Positions 44,862-54,079 of a stretch of 64,000 bases of DNA are shown piece by piece. The stretch comes from Leptolyngbya sp. BL0902 (GTDB lineage Bacteria > Cyanobacteriota > Cyanobacteriia > Phormidesmidales > Phormidesmidaceae): NCBI RefSeq assembly GCF_016403105.1, contig NZ_CP046155.1, positions 930,001-994,000 on the forward strand. The letters are read 5' to 3'. The notes under the pieces were generated by a model. The model was given only the letters and a program-made list of their open reading frames with translations, searched no databases and had not been told where the DNA came from. Position 1 is the stretch's first letter, and each line of letters begins with the position of its first letter. The translations under genes and the position numbers were made by a program.

Positions 44862-46760
44862 TCAGCCGCTCAGCAGGGCTTCCACAAACTCGTAGCTGGA
44901 GAAGGGGCGCAGGTCTTCGATGCCTTCCCCAGCACCGATGAAGCGGATCGGCAGACCCAACTGTTCAACCACCGCGAGGGCTACGCCGCCCTTGGCCGTA
45001 CCGTCCAATTTGGTTAGCACCACACCGCTAAGGTTGGCCGCTTCGGCGAAGACTTCCGCCTGACGCAGCCCGTTTTGGCCGAGGGTGGCATCGAGGACGA
45101 GGAGGGCTTCGATCTTGGCATCGGGGGCGTTTTTATCGACAATGCGGCGAATTTTGGCCAGTTCGTCCATCAGGTTTTTCTTATTTTGCAGACGGCCTGC
45201 GGTATCCACCAACAGCAGGTCAATTTGGCGAGAATTGGCGGCGGCGATGGCGTCGTAGACCACGGCGGCGGGGTCAGTGTTCTTGCCGGGATTGGCGATC
45301 ACCTCCACGTCGCTGCGGGCACCCCAGGCTTTCACCTGCTCCACGGCGGCGGCTCGGAAGGTATCGGCGGCGGCGATCAGGGTGTTGTAGCCCGACTTTT
45401 TCGCCACGTGGGCCAACTTGCCGATGGTGGTGGTTTTCCCGGCCCCGTTTACCCCGGTCATCAGCCAAATGTTGAGGATCTCTTTTTCGGGCACAAACAG
45501 CAGATTGTGGGAGTCGCCCAGGGGGGCATCCAGCATATCGCGCAGAATGGTTTTGAGGTAGGCAATGGCCTGATCCGGCGGCAGCACCTGATCTCGCATC
45601 CGGTTTTGCAGGGCTTCGATCACCTTATCCGTTGCCGCCACGCCCACATCCGCTTGGAGCAGCAGCGCCTCAATTTCCATCACTGCATCGTCATTCAGCG
45701 GCCCCTGACCCACGATGGCCTTCAGTTGGTTCACCAAGCTCAGGCGGGTTTTGCTGAGCCCCTGCCGCAGCCGCTTCAGCCAGGTGATTTCCTCGGCAGA
45801 AATCTCGTCCGGTCGCCGCCCCTGGGCCGCCAACACTTCCGCTGACCACAGGAAGGCTTCATCCAAATCAATGTCCGGCAGAATTAGCTCTGGCTCGGCT
45901 ACCGTCGCTACGGGTTCCGGCTCTGGCTCTGGTTCCACAATGGCGGTGGCTTCCAATCGTTCCAACCGCTGCAAGCGTTCTTCCTCGGCCCTCGCCCAAA
46001 AGGGAACACTGGCCTGGGGTTCCGGCTCGGCCACAGGTTCGGCAACGGGTTCAGAAACAGAGGCTTCCGCGACGGGTTCAGCCACGGACTCAGCGACCAC
46101 TTCGGCCACGGGTTCAGCCACGGACTCCGCAACGGGGATGCCTGCCTCAGAGGAAATGTCTGCAACGACGGCAACGGGTTCTTCGGCAATAGCCTCTTCT
46201 TGGACGGATCCTTCTGATTCGGGCGCTTCAGCAGTGGATTTCTCAAGGCCGGATTCTTCTGCGATGACCGCTTCTGATGCGGTTGCCTCAAGGACGGCCT
46301 CTTCAAGGACGGATGCCTCGATGACGGCTTCCGCTTCAGGGGCGACTTCTGGCTCAACTTCAGCGGTAACGGCAGGTTCCGGTTCCGCCACGGATTCTAC
46401 AGCCTCAGCAACCTGTTCCTCAACGGCTTCAGGGACGACGGATTCAACAGGTTTAATAGGTTCGGCAGCTTCGACCGGGGCTTCAGTCTCAGGTTCCACC
46501 GCTGCGGGTTCTGGGGCGGGTTCAGCGGGGGCTTCCGTCGTTTGGGCTTCGGCCTGTTGTTTTTGAATATTTTGCGCCGCTGCCTTGGCCCAGGCCAGTT
46601 TCTCCTCTGGGGTCATTTCCGCAAAGGATTTGGGCGCGGTGGGAGTCTCAGCCTTGGCTTGCTCCGGGGTCGGTTCCGGCGTCACCGATTCGGCGGGTTT
46701 GGGCTCGGCCTTGGCCGCATCGGACTTTTCAAAACCACGCCGAAACCAGTTGAAAACCAT
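44862..46760 (-). CDS. ftsY: signal recognition particle receptor FtsY
   Basis: A 632-residue SRP receptor GTPase that docks ribosome-SRP complexes at the membrane. The C-terminal NG domain (about 325-632) has G1 TGVNGAGKTTTIGKLA, the DTAGRLQNKKNLMDEL G3 region and TKLDGTAKGG G4/closing motif. The N-terminal A region is unusually long (about 300 residues), acidic, and made of Val-Ala-Glu-Pro words (VAEPVAEVVAESVAEPVAEA), starting with MVFNWFRRGFEKSD, a possible amphipathic membrane anchor. FtsY proteins vary in this part; the long acidic repeat is likely flexible. Confidence 0.95.
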   Translation of the reverse strand: MVFNWFRRGFEKSDAAKAEPKPAESVTPEPTPEQAKAETPTAPKSFAEMTPEEKLAWAKAAAQNIQKQQAEAQTTEAPAEPAPEPAAVEPETEAPVEAAEPIKPVESVVPEAVEEQVAEAVESVAEPEPAVTAEVEPEVAPEAEAVIEASVLEEAVLEATASEAVIAEESGLEKSTAEAPESEGSVQEEAIAEEPVAVVADISSEAGIPVAESVAEPVAEVVAESVAEPVAEASVSEPVAEPVAEPEPQASVPFWARAEEERLQRLERLEATAIVEPEPEPEPVATVAEPELILPDIDLDEAFLWSAEVLAAQGRRPDEISAEEITWLKRLRQGLSKTRLSLVNQLKAIVGQGPLNDDAVMEIEALLLQADVGVAATDKVIEALQNRMRDQVLPPDQAIAYLKTILRDMLDAPLGDSHNLLFVPEKEILNIWLMTGVNGAGKTTTIGKLAHVAKKSGYNTLIAAADTFRAAAVEQVKAWGARSDVEVIANPGKNTDPAAVVYDAIAAANSRQIDLLLVDTAGRLQNKKNLMDELAKIRRIVDKNAPDAKIEALLVLDATLGQNGLRQAEVFAEAANLSGVVLTKLDGTAKGGVALAVVEQLGLPIRFIGAGEGIEDLRPFSSYEFVEALLSG

Positions 46761-46855
46761 ACCAGCACTACCTTGGGGAGACGTTACGCTTCTTTAATAT
46801 TGATACTCTATCGCGGCACCGTCGGTAGGTATGATGCCCGTACCTTTGGCCGCAT

Positions 46856-46972
46856 CTAGGCTAGCCACGCCGGATCCAACCCATAGCGATAGGCCAGCCA
46901 CAGCAGGGCCAGCAGCGTAAAGCCCAAGATCCACAAAGGCCAGCGAGGGGGTGGTGACAGCGGGGGCGACAT
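46856..46972 (-). CDS. possible 38-residue single-helix membrane protein
   Basis: ATG at 46972 opens a frame of 38 residues, starting MSPPLSPPPRWPLW and continuing ILGFTLLALLWLAYRYGLDP. The Pro-rich cytoplasmic start, one clean hydrophobic helix of about 18 residues and a Trp-containing end are plausible for a small thylakoid or plasma-membrane subunit. No match to psb, pet or psa small subunits was recognised, and no convincing ribosome site lies before the ATG. It lies between ftsY and the 67-residue gene, in the same direction as ftsY. Confidence 0.35.
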   Translation of the reverse strand: MSPPLSPPPRWPLWILGFTLLALLWLAYRYGLDPAWLA

Positions 46973-47025
46973 GGCAGCGGTGGGAATGGATTGGTGCGAG
47001 GCAGGTAATGGGGACGGGTTAGGTT

Positions 47026-47033
47026 GTTACAAT
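47026..47033 (+). promoter_or_regulatory. HLR1-like half-site before the 67-residue gene
   Basis: GTTACAAT matches one half of the HLR1 element bound by the RpaB response regulator in cyanobacteria; the second half two bases later is degenerate. It lies about 60 bases upstream of the ATG. A single half-site is weak evidence. Confidence 0.25.
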
Positions 47034-47093
47034 TTTTTAAGTCAGCATAACGCTATTACCATTTAGTCGCATTTCGCAGGAGAACGAAGCACC

Positions 47094-47297
47094 ATGGCCA
47101 TTAACTGTGCGGTAGATTGCAAAGACGGCTGCATTTTGGGTGATGACTGCCCCAACCTGAAGTACACCGAAGAAGCCAGCAAATTCATCGCCGATACGTC
47201 CCTCGACAAAATGCTAGAAATGGCAGAGGAAGCCGTGCGCCGTAAGATGATGGAACGGGCTTCTCAGCCGCCGAAATGGGTTTTGCCTGAGGACTAA
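47094..47297 (+). CDS. conserved small Cys-containing protein
   Basis: The 67-residue soluble protein begins MAINCAVDCKDGCILGDDCP, with four Cys in the first 20 residues, then a helical part SKFIADTSLDKMLEMAEEAV and the end PPKWVLPED. The Cys spacing suggests metal binding or a disulfide. I recall similar small proteins in other cyanobacteria but no known function. AGGAG lies 11 bases before the ATG, so translation is credible. A terminator-like repeat follows at 47430. Confidence 0.7.
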   Translation: MAINCAVDCKDGCILGDDCPNLKYTEEASKFIADTSLDKMLEMAEEAVRRKMMERASQPPKWVLPED

Positions 47298-47429
47298 GCT
47301 GCTGGACTCTAGCCATTATGGAACCTCACAATTAGGAGGCTGAAATGCTTTCTTCTTTCAATGGTCTAGGTGGCTGAAAAGCTGAGTTCCATCATCCCAA
47401 AAATTCAGTGGTTCTACAGCCAAACGAAA

Positions 47430-47453
47430 GGGCGAGAAAACCTCGCCCCTACG
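47430..47453. terminator. hairpin repeat between convergent genes
   Basis: GGGCGAG pairs with CTCGCCC over AAAAC, followed by CTACGGTTTTTG. It sits between the 67-residue gene and ylqD, so it can stop transcription on the plus strand. The same GGGCG..AAAACC..CGCCCCTAC word occurs in altered form at 20022 and 58631. Confidence 0.65.
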
Positions 47454-47519
47454 GTTTTTGGGAAAATTGATCCAGCGTCGTCAGGATTCATTCAGATTGT
47501 CAGCAAATCTAGGAGACGC

Positions 47520-47969
47520 CTAGAGTTCGCCTCGGATGGCTTCGATGATGCCATCGCGAATCAGGATTTCGACCTGGAGCTTTTGCACCAGGTTATCTCC
47601 TTCGGAAACGTTGAAGAAGCTTTCTACTTTGCCCTGTTCCACTTCCACTTCCATCTCCAGGGTTTGCACCTGCTGGAGTTGTTGGAGGGTTTGGTTCTTT
47701 TGCTGAAGTAGTTTGCTCTTGTCCTGGTTTAGACGATTCTGCACATCAGCAATTTGCTGCTGAATGCTAACGTTTCCGGGTTCAGATTCGCCCTGCTTTT
47801 GCAGTTCGCTGACGACCCGCTGGCCCTGCATTTCCAACTGCTGAAGTTGGCCATCAATTTGATTGATTTGACCTTGCAGTTGCTTTTGGGCTTCTTCCTT
47901 CCACAGCGGTGTCACCACAGCTTTGATGTTGACAACACGCTTGAGAAGCAATGTTTTCTTGTCCTCCAT
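47520..47969 (-). CDS. YlqD family protein
   Basis: The 149-residue soluble protein has a start TLLLKRVVNIKAVVTPLWKE and a long Gln-rich coiled coil (about 25-110), then a small beta segment VEVEQGKVESFFNVSEGDNL and LQVEILIRDGIIEAIRGEL. That is the YlqD layout; the family is widespread in cyanobacteria and Bacillus with no established biochemical role. It starts 9 bases downstream of the acyl-CoA synthetase stop, so the two form a likely operon. Confidence 0.8.
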   Translation of the reverse strand: MEDKKTLLLKRVVNIKAVVTPLWKEEAQKQLQGQINQIDGQLQQLEMQGQRVVSELQKQGESEPGNVSIQQQIADVQNRLNQDKSKLLQQKNQTLQQLQQVQTLEMEVEVEQGKVESFFNVSEGDNLVQKLQVEILIRDGIIEAIRGEL

Positions 47970-47977
47970 AACCCCGC

Positions 47978-49945
47978 CTATACAAACATAGCGTCAATCA
48001 TATCGCGATACCGTTCAGTCACCACGGGGCGACGAACTTTTAAGGTTTGTGTAAGCAATCCATTTTCAATGGAGAAGGGTTCGATCACCAGGCGGAAGGG
48101 GCCAATGCGGTCGTCGGGCCGATAGCCGGGACGGTTTTTCACCTGACGCACCATTTCGTCGCGCAGGAGCTTTTGGATGCGGTCGTCCTCTAGGGTGATG
48201 GTGCCCATGCCCTCGGGTACGGGGGTTTCATCCCCTGGAATGGCGATGAAGAGGGACTGGCTAGCGGCCCAGGCTTGCAGGGCGTCCACATTGGGCACCA
48301 CCAGGGCACCGAGGGATCGCTGATCCTGCCCCACCACCATAATTTGGTCGATGTAGGGGCTGCGGATGCAGGCGTCTTCGATGGGCTGGGGTTCGATGTT
48401 TTCGCCGTTGGTGAGGACGATGGTGTCCTTGGCCCGTCCGGTGAGGACGACGTTACCGTCTTTGCTAATCCAGCCCAGGTCGCCCGTGTCGAACCAGCCT
48501 TCGGGGTCGATGGCCTTTTGGGTAGCTTCGGGGTTGCGGTAGTAACCCTCCATCACCTGCGGCCCCCGTGCTAGGACAAGACCTTGACTGCCCTGGGGGA
48601 CTTCCTGGCGGGTTTCCAAATCCACCACCTTGATTTCGGTGAAGGGGATGGGTTGCCCCGCCGCGCCGCGCAGGTTGCTCCAGGGGCGACGGGCGGAGAG
48701 GACGGGGGCGGTTTCCGTGAGGCCGTAGCCCACCAGCAGGGGTACGCCGATAATTTCAAAGAAGCTGTCAATGTGCCGCGCCAGGGAGCCGCCGCCGCTG
48801 ATCAGTTGCTTCACCTCACCCCCGGTGGCTTGGCGCACCTTGCCGTAGACCAAGGCTTTGCCCACTTGGTGCAGGGGCCACAGGGCCAGGGCGGCGATCC
48901 CCGAACTCAGTCGCTCCACGGTGGACAGGTTGGGGGCGTCGATTTTCATGTCCTGGTAGCGCCAGAGGTGGGTGACGTAGCGCTCGCTGAGGCCGAAGCA
49001 GGTGAAGATCAGCTTTTGCTTGCCAGGGCTCTGCTCCCGAAACTGCTTCTGCGCCCCTTCATAGATGGATTCCCACAGGCGAGGCACCCCCACCATGTAC
49101 TGGGGTTTGGTGCTTTTTAGATCGGTTTTGAGGTGGCGAATGTTGCTGTAGATTTGGCTGCACCCATTGGACAGCAAAAAGTATTCCGCCGTGCGCTCGA
49201 AGCTGTGCCAGGAGGGCAAAATCCCCACCACTCGATCCCCTGGTTCGGGCTGCACCACCGACCGCAGGGTGTTGATTTGGTGCAGCAGGTTGCGATGGCT
49301 CAGCATCACCCCCTTGGGCTGGCCCGTGGTGCCGGAGGTGTAGATCAGCGTCGCCAAGTCCTCCGGTTTAATGGTGACGGGGGTGTAGGGGTGCTCCTGC
49401 CCTAGGGCCATCAGTTGGCTAAAATTCAGGATTTTCAGCCGTTCATCGGCGGGCGGTTCTTCGTCAGACAGCAGAATCACCAGGGGAATGGGCAGGGACT
49501 CCAGGCGATCCCCCAGGCGCTTCAGCAGGGCGACGTTCTCCACCACCAGCATCGTACTTTCGCTGTGTTCGGCAATGTAGAGCAGTTCCTCGGTGTCGGC
49601 GGTGCCACTCCGCACGGCATCCATGCCCCCGGCGGTCATAATTCCCTGGTCGGCAATGAACCAGCGGTGGCTGTTATCGGCAAACAGGGCCACATGGGTA
49701 CGGTTTTCAATGCCCAAGGCCTGCAAGCCGCTGGCAAAGGTGCGGATGGCCTCCCCCAGTTGCCGATAGGTGAAGGTGGCGGCGGGTTTGTAGTGGGGGT
49801 CGTTGAGCGCCACGATGTCGCCATATTTTTCCGCCACAATGGGCCAAATCTCGTGGAGAGCCTGGAGGTGTTCGTAGGGGTTTTGGGCCGACAGATAGGC
49901 CCGATCACGCTGGCGAACTTCTTGCAGGGCGTCACTAAGGGTCAT
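47978..49945 (-). CDS. long-chain acyl-CoA/acyl-ACP synthetase (AMP-binding)
   Basis: A 655-residue adenylate-forming enzyme. The P-loop-like motif is LIYTSGTTGQPKGVMLSHRN, then VGYGLTETAPVLSARRP and EGWFDTGDLGWISKDGNVVL, and the closing LTNGENIEP with Lys-containing C-terminal subdomain. Cyanobacteria usually use one such enzyme (Aas/Slr1609 type) to recycle free fatty acids onto ACP. The ATG at 49945 fits the family start MTLSDALQEVRQRD; a GTG at 49987 adds 14 residues. ylqD follows directly. Confidence 0.87.
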   Translation of the reverse strand: MTLSDALQEVRQRDRAYLSAQNPYEHLQALHEIWPIVAEKYGDIVALNDPHYKPAATFTYRQLGEAIRTFASGLQALGIENRTHVALFADNSHRWFIADQGIMTAGGMDAVRSGTADTEELLYIAEHSESTMLVVENVALLKRLGDRLESLPIPLVILLSDEEPPADERLKILNFSQLMALGQEHPYTPVTIKPEDLATLIYTSGTTGQPKGVMLSHRNLLHQINTLRSVVQPEPGDRVVGILPSWHSFERTAEYFLLSNGCSQIYSNIRHLKTDLKSTKPQYMVGVPRLWESIYEGAQKQFREQSPGKQKLIFTCFGLSERYVTHLWRYQDMKIDAPNLSTVERLSSGIAALALWPLHQVGKALVYGKVRQATGGEVKQLISGGGSLARHIDSFFEIIGVPLLVGYGLTETAPVLSARRPWSNLRGAAGQPIPFTEIKVVDLETRQEVPQGSQGLVLARGPQVMEGYYRNPEATQKAIDPEGWFDTGDLGWISKDGNVVLTGRAKDTIVLTNGENIEPQPIEDACIRSPYIDQIMVVGQDQRSLGALVVPNVDALQAWAASQSLFIAIPGDETPVPEGMGTITLEDDRIQKLLRDEMVRQVKNRPGYRPDDRIGPFRLVIEPFSIENGLLTQTLKVRRPVVTERYRDMIDAMFV

Positions 49946-50217
49946 GGGGGGGCACCAATAATAACGATAAGATACCGAGGGAGTCACAAAAGCGGGTTGG
50001 GCTAATCCTACCGCAGCCTTGCTTTAGGCTAGCCATCTGTAGCCTAGCGATCTGTGGTGCCGGATAAATCCCTAAAAGAACCAGATATTCAACTGGATTG
50101 GCCTGGAAATGCCTCCCATTCCCCCAGCGATGTCATCGGATCTTGCTAAACCAGTGTGAGCCAAGGCAAGAAACCGTGGATAATATTACCCCTGTAATGC
50201 AATAGCAGGGATTGACC

Positions 50218-51423
50218 ATGGGTCGCGCAGAGAAAGTTGTTTTAGCCTATTCCGGTGGGGTGGATACCACCGTTTGTATTCCCTACCTGATGAATGAATG
50301 GGGCGTGAAGGAGGTCATCACCCTCGCCGCCGACCTGGGCCAAGGGGATGAACTGGAACCCATTCGCCTCAAGGCGCTCACCGCCGGGGTGAAGGAGTCC
50401 CTAGTGGCCGACCTGACGGAAGAATTCATCACCGACTACGCCTTCCCCGCCATCCAGGCCAACGCCCTCTACGAAAACCGCTACCCCCTCTCCACCGCCC
50501 TGGCCCGTCCCCTGATCGCCAAGGCCCTGGTGGAGGCGGCAGACCGCTACGGTGCCGATGCGGTGGCCCACGGCTGCACCGGAAAAGGCAACGACCAGGT
50601 GCGCTTTGATGTGGCCATCGCCGCCCTCAACCCCGGCCTGAAAGTCCTTGCCCCCGCCCGTGAGTGGGGCATGGGTCGCGAAGAAACCATTGCCTACGGC
50701 GAAAAAATGGGCCTCGCCTTCCCGGTGAAAAAATCTAGCCCCTACAGCATCGACCGCAACCTGCTGGGCCGCAGCATCGAAGCTGGCCCCCTAGAAGACC
50801 CCATGAACGAACCCCTAGAAGAGGTGTTCCTCATGACCCAGGCCATCGAAGCCACCCCCGACCAGCCGGAATACATCGAGATCGGCTTTACCAAGGGCAT
50901 CCCCACCCACCTCAACGGTGCCGCCCTAGCTCCGGTGGAGCTGATCACCCAAATTAACGACATCGCCGGACGCCACGGGGTAGGCCGCATCGACATGGTG
51001 GAAAACCGCCTGGTGGGGATCAAATCCCGCGAAATCTACGAAGCCCCGGCCCTGCTGGTGCTGATCGACGCCCACCGCGATCTGGAAAGCCTCACCCTCA
51101 CCTCCGATGTTACCCAGTACAAGCGCGGCATCGAAGAAACCTACAGCCGCCTAGTCTACAACGGTCTCTGGTACAGCCCCCTGAAGCTGGCCCTGGATGC
51201 CTTCATTCAGCAAACCCAGGAGCGCGTGACGGGCACCGTGCGGATGAAGCTGTTCAAAGGCAACGCCCGCGTTGTAGGCCGCAAGTCTGACCTGGCCCTG
51301 TACAGCGAATCCCTGGCCACCTACAGTTCCGACGACCAGTTTGACCACAAGGCCGCCGAGGGCTTTATTTACGTGTGGGGTCTGCCCACCCGCGTGTGGT
51401 CTGAAAAAGTGCGCGAGGGCTAG
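50218..51423 (+). CDS. argG: argininosuccinate synthase
   Basis: A 401-residue enzyme joining citrulline and aspartate with ATP in arginine biosynthesis. The N-terminal ATP motif [18 protein letters not shown], then [15 protein letters not shown] and [14 protein letters not shown] are classic for ArgG. Cyanobacterial versions often have DTS..; here DTT. ATG 50218 is preferred over a TTG two codons earlier. It is a single gene, convergent with the protease gene across a shared terminator at 51441-51470. Confidence 0.96.
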   Translation: MGRAEKVVLAYSGGVDTTVCIPYLMNEWGVKEVITLAADLGQGDELEPIRLKALTAGVKESLVADLTEEFITDYAFPAIQANALYENRYPLSTALARPLIAKALVEAADRYGADAVAHGCTGKGNDQVRFDVAIAALNPGLKVLAPAREWGMGREETIAYGEKMGLAFPVKKSSPYSIDRNLLGRSIEAGPLEDPMNEPLEEVFLMTQAIEATPDQPEYIEIGFTKGIPTHLNGAALAPVELITQINDIAGRHGVGRIDMVENRLVGIKSREIYEAPALLVLIDAHRDLESLTLTSDVTQYKRGIEETYSRLVYNGLWYSPLKLALDAFIQQTQERVTGTVRMKLFKGNARVVGRKSDLALYSESLATYSSDDQFDHKAAEGFIYVWGLPTRVWSEKVREG

Positions 51424-51440
51424 ACCTCCAGCCTGGATTG

Positions 51441-51470
51441 GCCCCCGATGGCTTGAGACCATTCGGGGGC
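51441..51470. terminator. bidirectional terminator-like stem between argG and the M50 protease
   Basis: GCCCCCGATGG pairs with CCATTCGGGGGC with one bulged base and a 7-base loop. It fills most of the 59-base gap between convergent stops. There is no long T run. Confidence 0.65.
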
Positions 51471-51482
51471 AGAGGGAGGGGG

Positions 51483-52685
51483 CTAGTCGTCGGCAACGGT
51501 ACGGGCAATGGCCGCTAACTGAAGGCCGGGGGGATAGGCACCCTCTTCTTTGATGCGCTGAATCATCGCTGGGGCGACGCCCAGCCCAAGGCGGTCGGCA
51601 ATGGCGCGGACGATGTCTCCCCGGTCAAGCACGCCTGCCACAGCGTCGGCGGGGGTGAGGACCGTGAGGCGGGGTAGGGCAAGATCCTCTAGTTTGGCGA
51701 TTACCTCGGTGAGGGGGGTGGTTTCGCGCACGGAGGGAATGGTGAGCAGGGGTTGGGCGATGTCCTGGAGGGTGCGCTGGTTCCACTGGCCGCGCTCAAT
51801 GGTGCGGATGGAATCAATGCTGACCAGGCCCCGATAGCGCCCCTCGGAGGCGGCAAAGTAGACGGGGGGATGCTGATCCTCTAGCAGATAGGCTTCGGCA
51901 AAGTCGCGCAGGCTGGTGTGGGCATCCACCACCCGAAAATCGCGCCCCATGGCATCGGCGGCGGTGAGGGCTAGCATGGCCTCTTGCAGACTGGTGACTT
52001 GCTGGTAGGCGGCGGCGTTGCGGAGGGCAAACCAGCCAATGGCGGCAATCCACAGACCAGAATAGTCTTGGTTCAGCAGCACTCGTCCGAGGCCCAGGGC
52101 AATGGCCAGCCAGCCCAGAATTTGCCCCGACCGCGCCGCCCAGCGAATTCCCTGCATCCGGCTGTTGGTCATTTTCCACACCACGGCTTTCAGCACTTGG
52201 CCCCCATCCAGGGGCAGACCGGGAATGAGGTTAAACAGCGTTAGCACCAGGTTAATGTAGGCGACGTTCATCAACACGACGGTGATGGGCTGGGGTAAAC
52301 TTACCCCCTGCACCAGGATGGACAGCAGTACAAAAAGTCCAAAACTCACCAGCGGCCCTGCGATGGCGACCTTCAGGGCTCCCCAGGGGGTTTTAGATTC
52401 GCGATCAATGGAGGCAATGCCTCCAAAGAGAAACAGCGTGATGGAGTTGACCCCGATGCCCTGCACCTTGGCCGCAACGCTGTGACCCAGTTCGTGGAGC
52501 AGCACTGAGCCAAACAACAGCAGCGCCATGGCAAAGCCCATCACCCAGGCCAAGTCTCCCCACGCCGTCTGCCATTCAGGGTTGATCCCGTTGGCGAGGG
52601 TAATCAAAGCCAGGATGATGAACCAAGAACGGTCGATAAAGAGGGGAATACCAAGAATAGACCCCACGCGCCAGCCAGATTGCAT
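51483..52685 (-). CDS. site-2 protease (M50) with CBS domains
   Basis: A 400-residue integral membrane zinc protease. The metal motif HELGH is in LLHELGHSVAAK (about residue 64), and the second site is NLIPGLPLDGGQVL. Five or six hydrophobic helices precede a C-terminal soluble region (about 235-370) with two CBS-type repeats (TAADAMGRDFRVV, VLTPADAVAGVLDRGDIVR), which may bind adenine nucleotides. This is the SpoIVFB-like/Sll0862-type group in cyanobacteria. Substrates are unknown. I use ATG 52685; a start at 52715 adds ten residues. Confidence 0.9.
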   Translation of the reverse strand: MQSGWRVGSILGIPLFIDRSWFIILALITLANGINPEWQTAWGDLAWVMGFAMALLLFGSVLLHELGHSVAAKVQGIGVNSITLFLFGGIASIDRESKTPWGALKVAIAGPLVSFGLFVLLSILVQGVSLPQPITVVLMNVAYINLVLTLFNLIPGLPLDGGQVLKAVVWKMTNSRMQGIRWAARSGQILGWLAIALGLGRVLLNQDYSGLWIAAIGWFALRNAAAYQQVTSLQEAMLALTAADAMGRDFRVVDAHTSLRDFAEAYLLEDQHPPVYFAASEGRYRGLVSIDSIRTIERGQWNQRTLQDIAQPLLTIPSVRETTPLTEVIAKLEDLALPRLTVLTPADAVAGVLDRGDIVRAIADRLGLGVAPAMIQRIKEEGAYPPGLQLAAIARTVADD

Positions 52686-52791
52686 TGCCAAATCCTCTGA
52701 AGAACACCCCCTCACCCGGTCAACTAGGGGACAGAGGGAGGGAGAGATGTTCCTATTCTAGACAACTGCCTGGAAGAGCACGACAGACGCT

Positions 52792-53079
52792 CTACAATAG
52801 GCCCGCGTTGCCTAGGCCCAAAATCATCCCAGCGCCCAGGATGTGGCCCAAGCTACCGATGGCAAGTAATTCGGGCAGGCCAAAGCCCTCAAACACCATG
52901 GGCAGGCTGACGGGCAGGGCAGGCCCCACCCCAGGCCGCTGGATGGCGTATTTGCCAATGGCCAGCACAAACAAATTGCAGGTGATCATAATCAGCGCCA
53001 CCTTAAAGGACCATTCGGCGGTGGTGGGGGTGGTGAAGGCCATGAGCAGTGCGGTATTCAGCAATGTTATGTCTCCCAA
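52792..53079 (-). CDS. psaK: photosystem I reaction center subunit PsaK
   Basis: The 95-residue protein has two membrane helices (about 22-42 and 68-90), joined by a short loop IGKYAIQRPGVGPALP. The C-terminal half FGLPELLAIGSLGHILGAGM is typical PsaK. PsaK binds chlorophylls at the edge of photosystem I and helps state-transition antenna docking. The N-terminal part before the first helix is short and may be processed. It is divergent from trpF with 88 bases between starts. Confidence 0.95.
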   Translation of the reverse strand: MGDITLLNTALLMAFTTPTTAEWSFKVALIMITCNLFVLAIGKYAIQRPGVGPALPVSLPMVFEGFGLPELLAIGSLGHILGAGMILGLGNAGLL

Positions 53080-53104
53080 CTAAAGCAGTTTTGAATCATT
53101 CTGG

Positions 53105-53110
53105 ATTATA
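53105..53110 (-). promoter_or_regulatory. candidate -10 box of psaK
   Basis: TATAAT on the minus strand, 26 bases upstream of the psaK ATG. The region 17 bases further up (ACCAGT) is not a good -35, as is common for light-regulated cyanobacterial promoters. Confidence 0.35.
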
Positions 53111-53167
53111 GGAAGCCGTAGAATCGAACTGGTGGAATGTTCAATAGAGTTAACATGTAGGTCGAGT

Positions 53168-53836
53168 ATGCAGGTCAAAATTTGCGGCATCACCCAGGTC
53201 GATCAAGCCTTGGCTATCGCGCATCTGGGGGCCACTGACCTCGGGTTTATCTGCGTGGCCCAGTCTCCCCGCTACGTTGCTCCGGTTGCTATTGCCGCCC
53301 TGCTCAAAGCCCTCGCTGCCGATGGTTGGATGGGGGGTACCGTGGGCGTTTTTGCCAATGCCGAGGCTGAGACCATCCTTGAGGTGGTTCATCAAACGGG
53401 GCTCAATACCGTCCAACTCCATGGGGCTGAATCCCTGGAGTTCTGTCAGGCGCTGCGCCAAGCCCTGCCTCAGCACCGCATTATCAAAGCGATTCGTGTC
53501 CGCACCCCGGCAGATCTTGACCAGGCGCTTGCCTATGCCGACCCGGTGGACGCGCTCCTACTCGATGCCTACCACCCCGATCAGCTCGGTGGCACTGGGC
53601 TTACCCTAGACTGGCAGGCCCTTGGCACCTTTGTTGCGCCCTGTCCTTGGTTCCTGGCGGGGGGGCTGCGTCCCGATAATATTCAGCAGGCTCTCCGCAG
53701 CCTCCACCCCTACGGCATTGATCTGTCCAGCGGCGTTGAAACCTGCCCCGGCGTAAAAAACCTGGCTTTGGTAAAACAACTATTTGATCAGCTACACCGC
53801 TTGGGGATGGCTGACTCTAGGGCCACTCCTGCCTAG
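53168..53836 (+). CDS. trpF: phosphoribosylanthranilate isomerase
   Basis: A 222-residue (beta/alpha)8 barrel enzyme of tryptophan biosynthesis. Start MQVKICGITQVDQALA contains the catalytic Cys; LGFICVAQSPRYV, VGVFANAEAETI, TVQLHGAES, LLLDAYHPDQLGGTG (acid Asp) and FLAGGLRPDNIQQAL with GIDLSSGVETCPGVK are all present. ATG 53168 is the family start; an ATG at 53132 adds 12 residues without motif. No other trp gene is adjacent. Confidence 0.95.
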   Translation: MQVKICGITQVDQALAIAHLGATDLGFICVAQSPRYVAPVAIAALLKALAADGWMGGTVGVFANAEAETILEVVHQTGLNTVQLHGAESLEFCQALRQALPQHRIIKAIRVRTPADLDQALAYADPVDALLLDAYHPDQLGGTGLTLDWQALGTFVAPCPWFLAGGLRPDNIQQALRSLHPYGIDLSSGVETCPGVKNLALVKQLFDQLHRLGMADSRATPA

Positions 53837-53973
53837 GGTGGGGGCCTCAATCCTTCGTTCAGCCTCCTCCCTAGGCAGCTATGCTGAACTGCGTTCGGAA
53901 GCCTTAGCCTGCTGGGGTGCTTGGCCTAGTGTGTTGCTCCCCACAAGAAAGGGTCAACGAGGATCGACGAAAA

Positions 53974-53996
53974 AGGGAAGCCCATCGGACTTCCCT
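53974..53996 (+). terminator. stem-loop downstream of trpF
   Basis: AGGGAAG pairs with CTTCCCT over CCCATCGGA, preceded by AAAAA and followed by ATCATCTTTG. It lies between convergent trpF and the Hlip gene and may serve both. Confidence 0.6.
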
Positions 53997-54079
53997 ATCA
54001 TCTTTGATTATCTTAAGTGATGACCTTTCAGGAACCTATGCCATCGTCAGATCAAAACCTAGCGATGGGTAGGTGAAGA

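Noticed and set aside
45715-46566. 283-codon Ser/Ala/Thr-rich frame antisense to ftsY
   Set aside because: It is the reverse reading of the VAEP repeat region; no start signals or domains.
50176-50189. NtcA-like GTG-N8-TAC site before argG
   Set aside because: The first half is GTG rather than GTA, and the site is too close to the ATG for a normal activator position.
53132-53167. Upstream ATG extension of trpF
   Set aside because: The added residues MECSIELTCRSS have no family match and overlap the psaK promoter.
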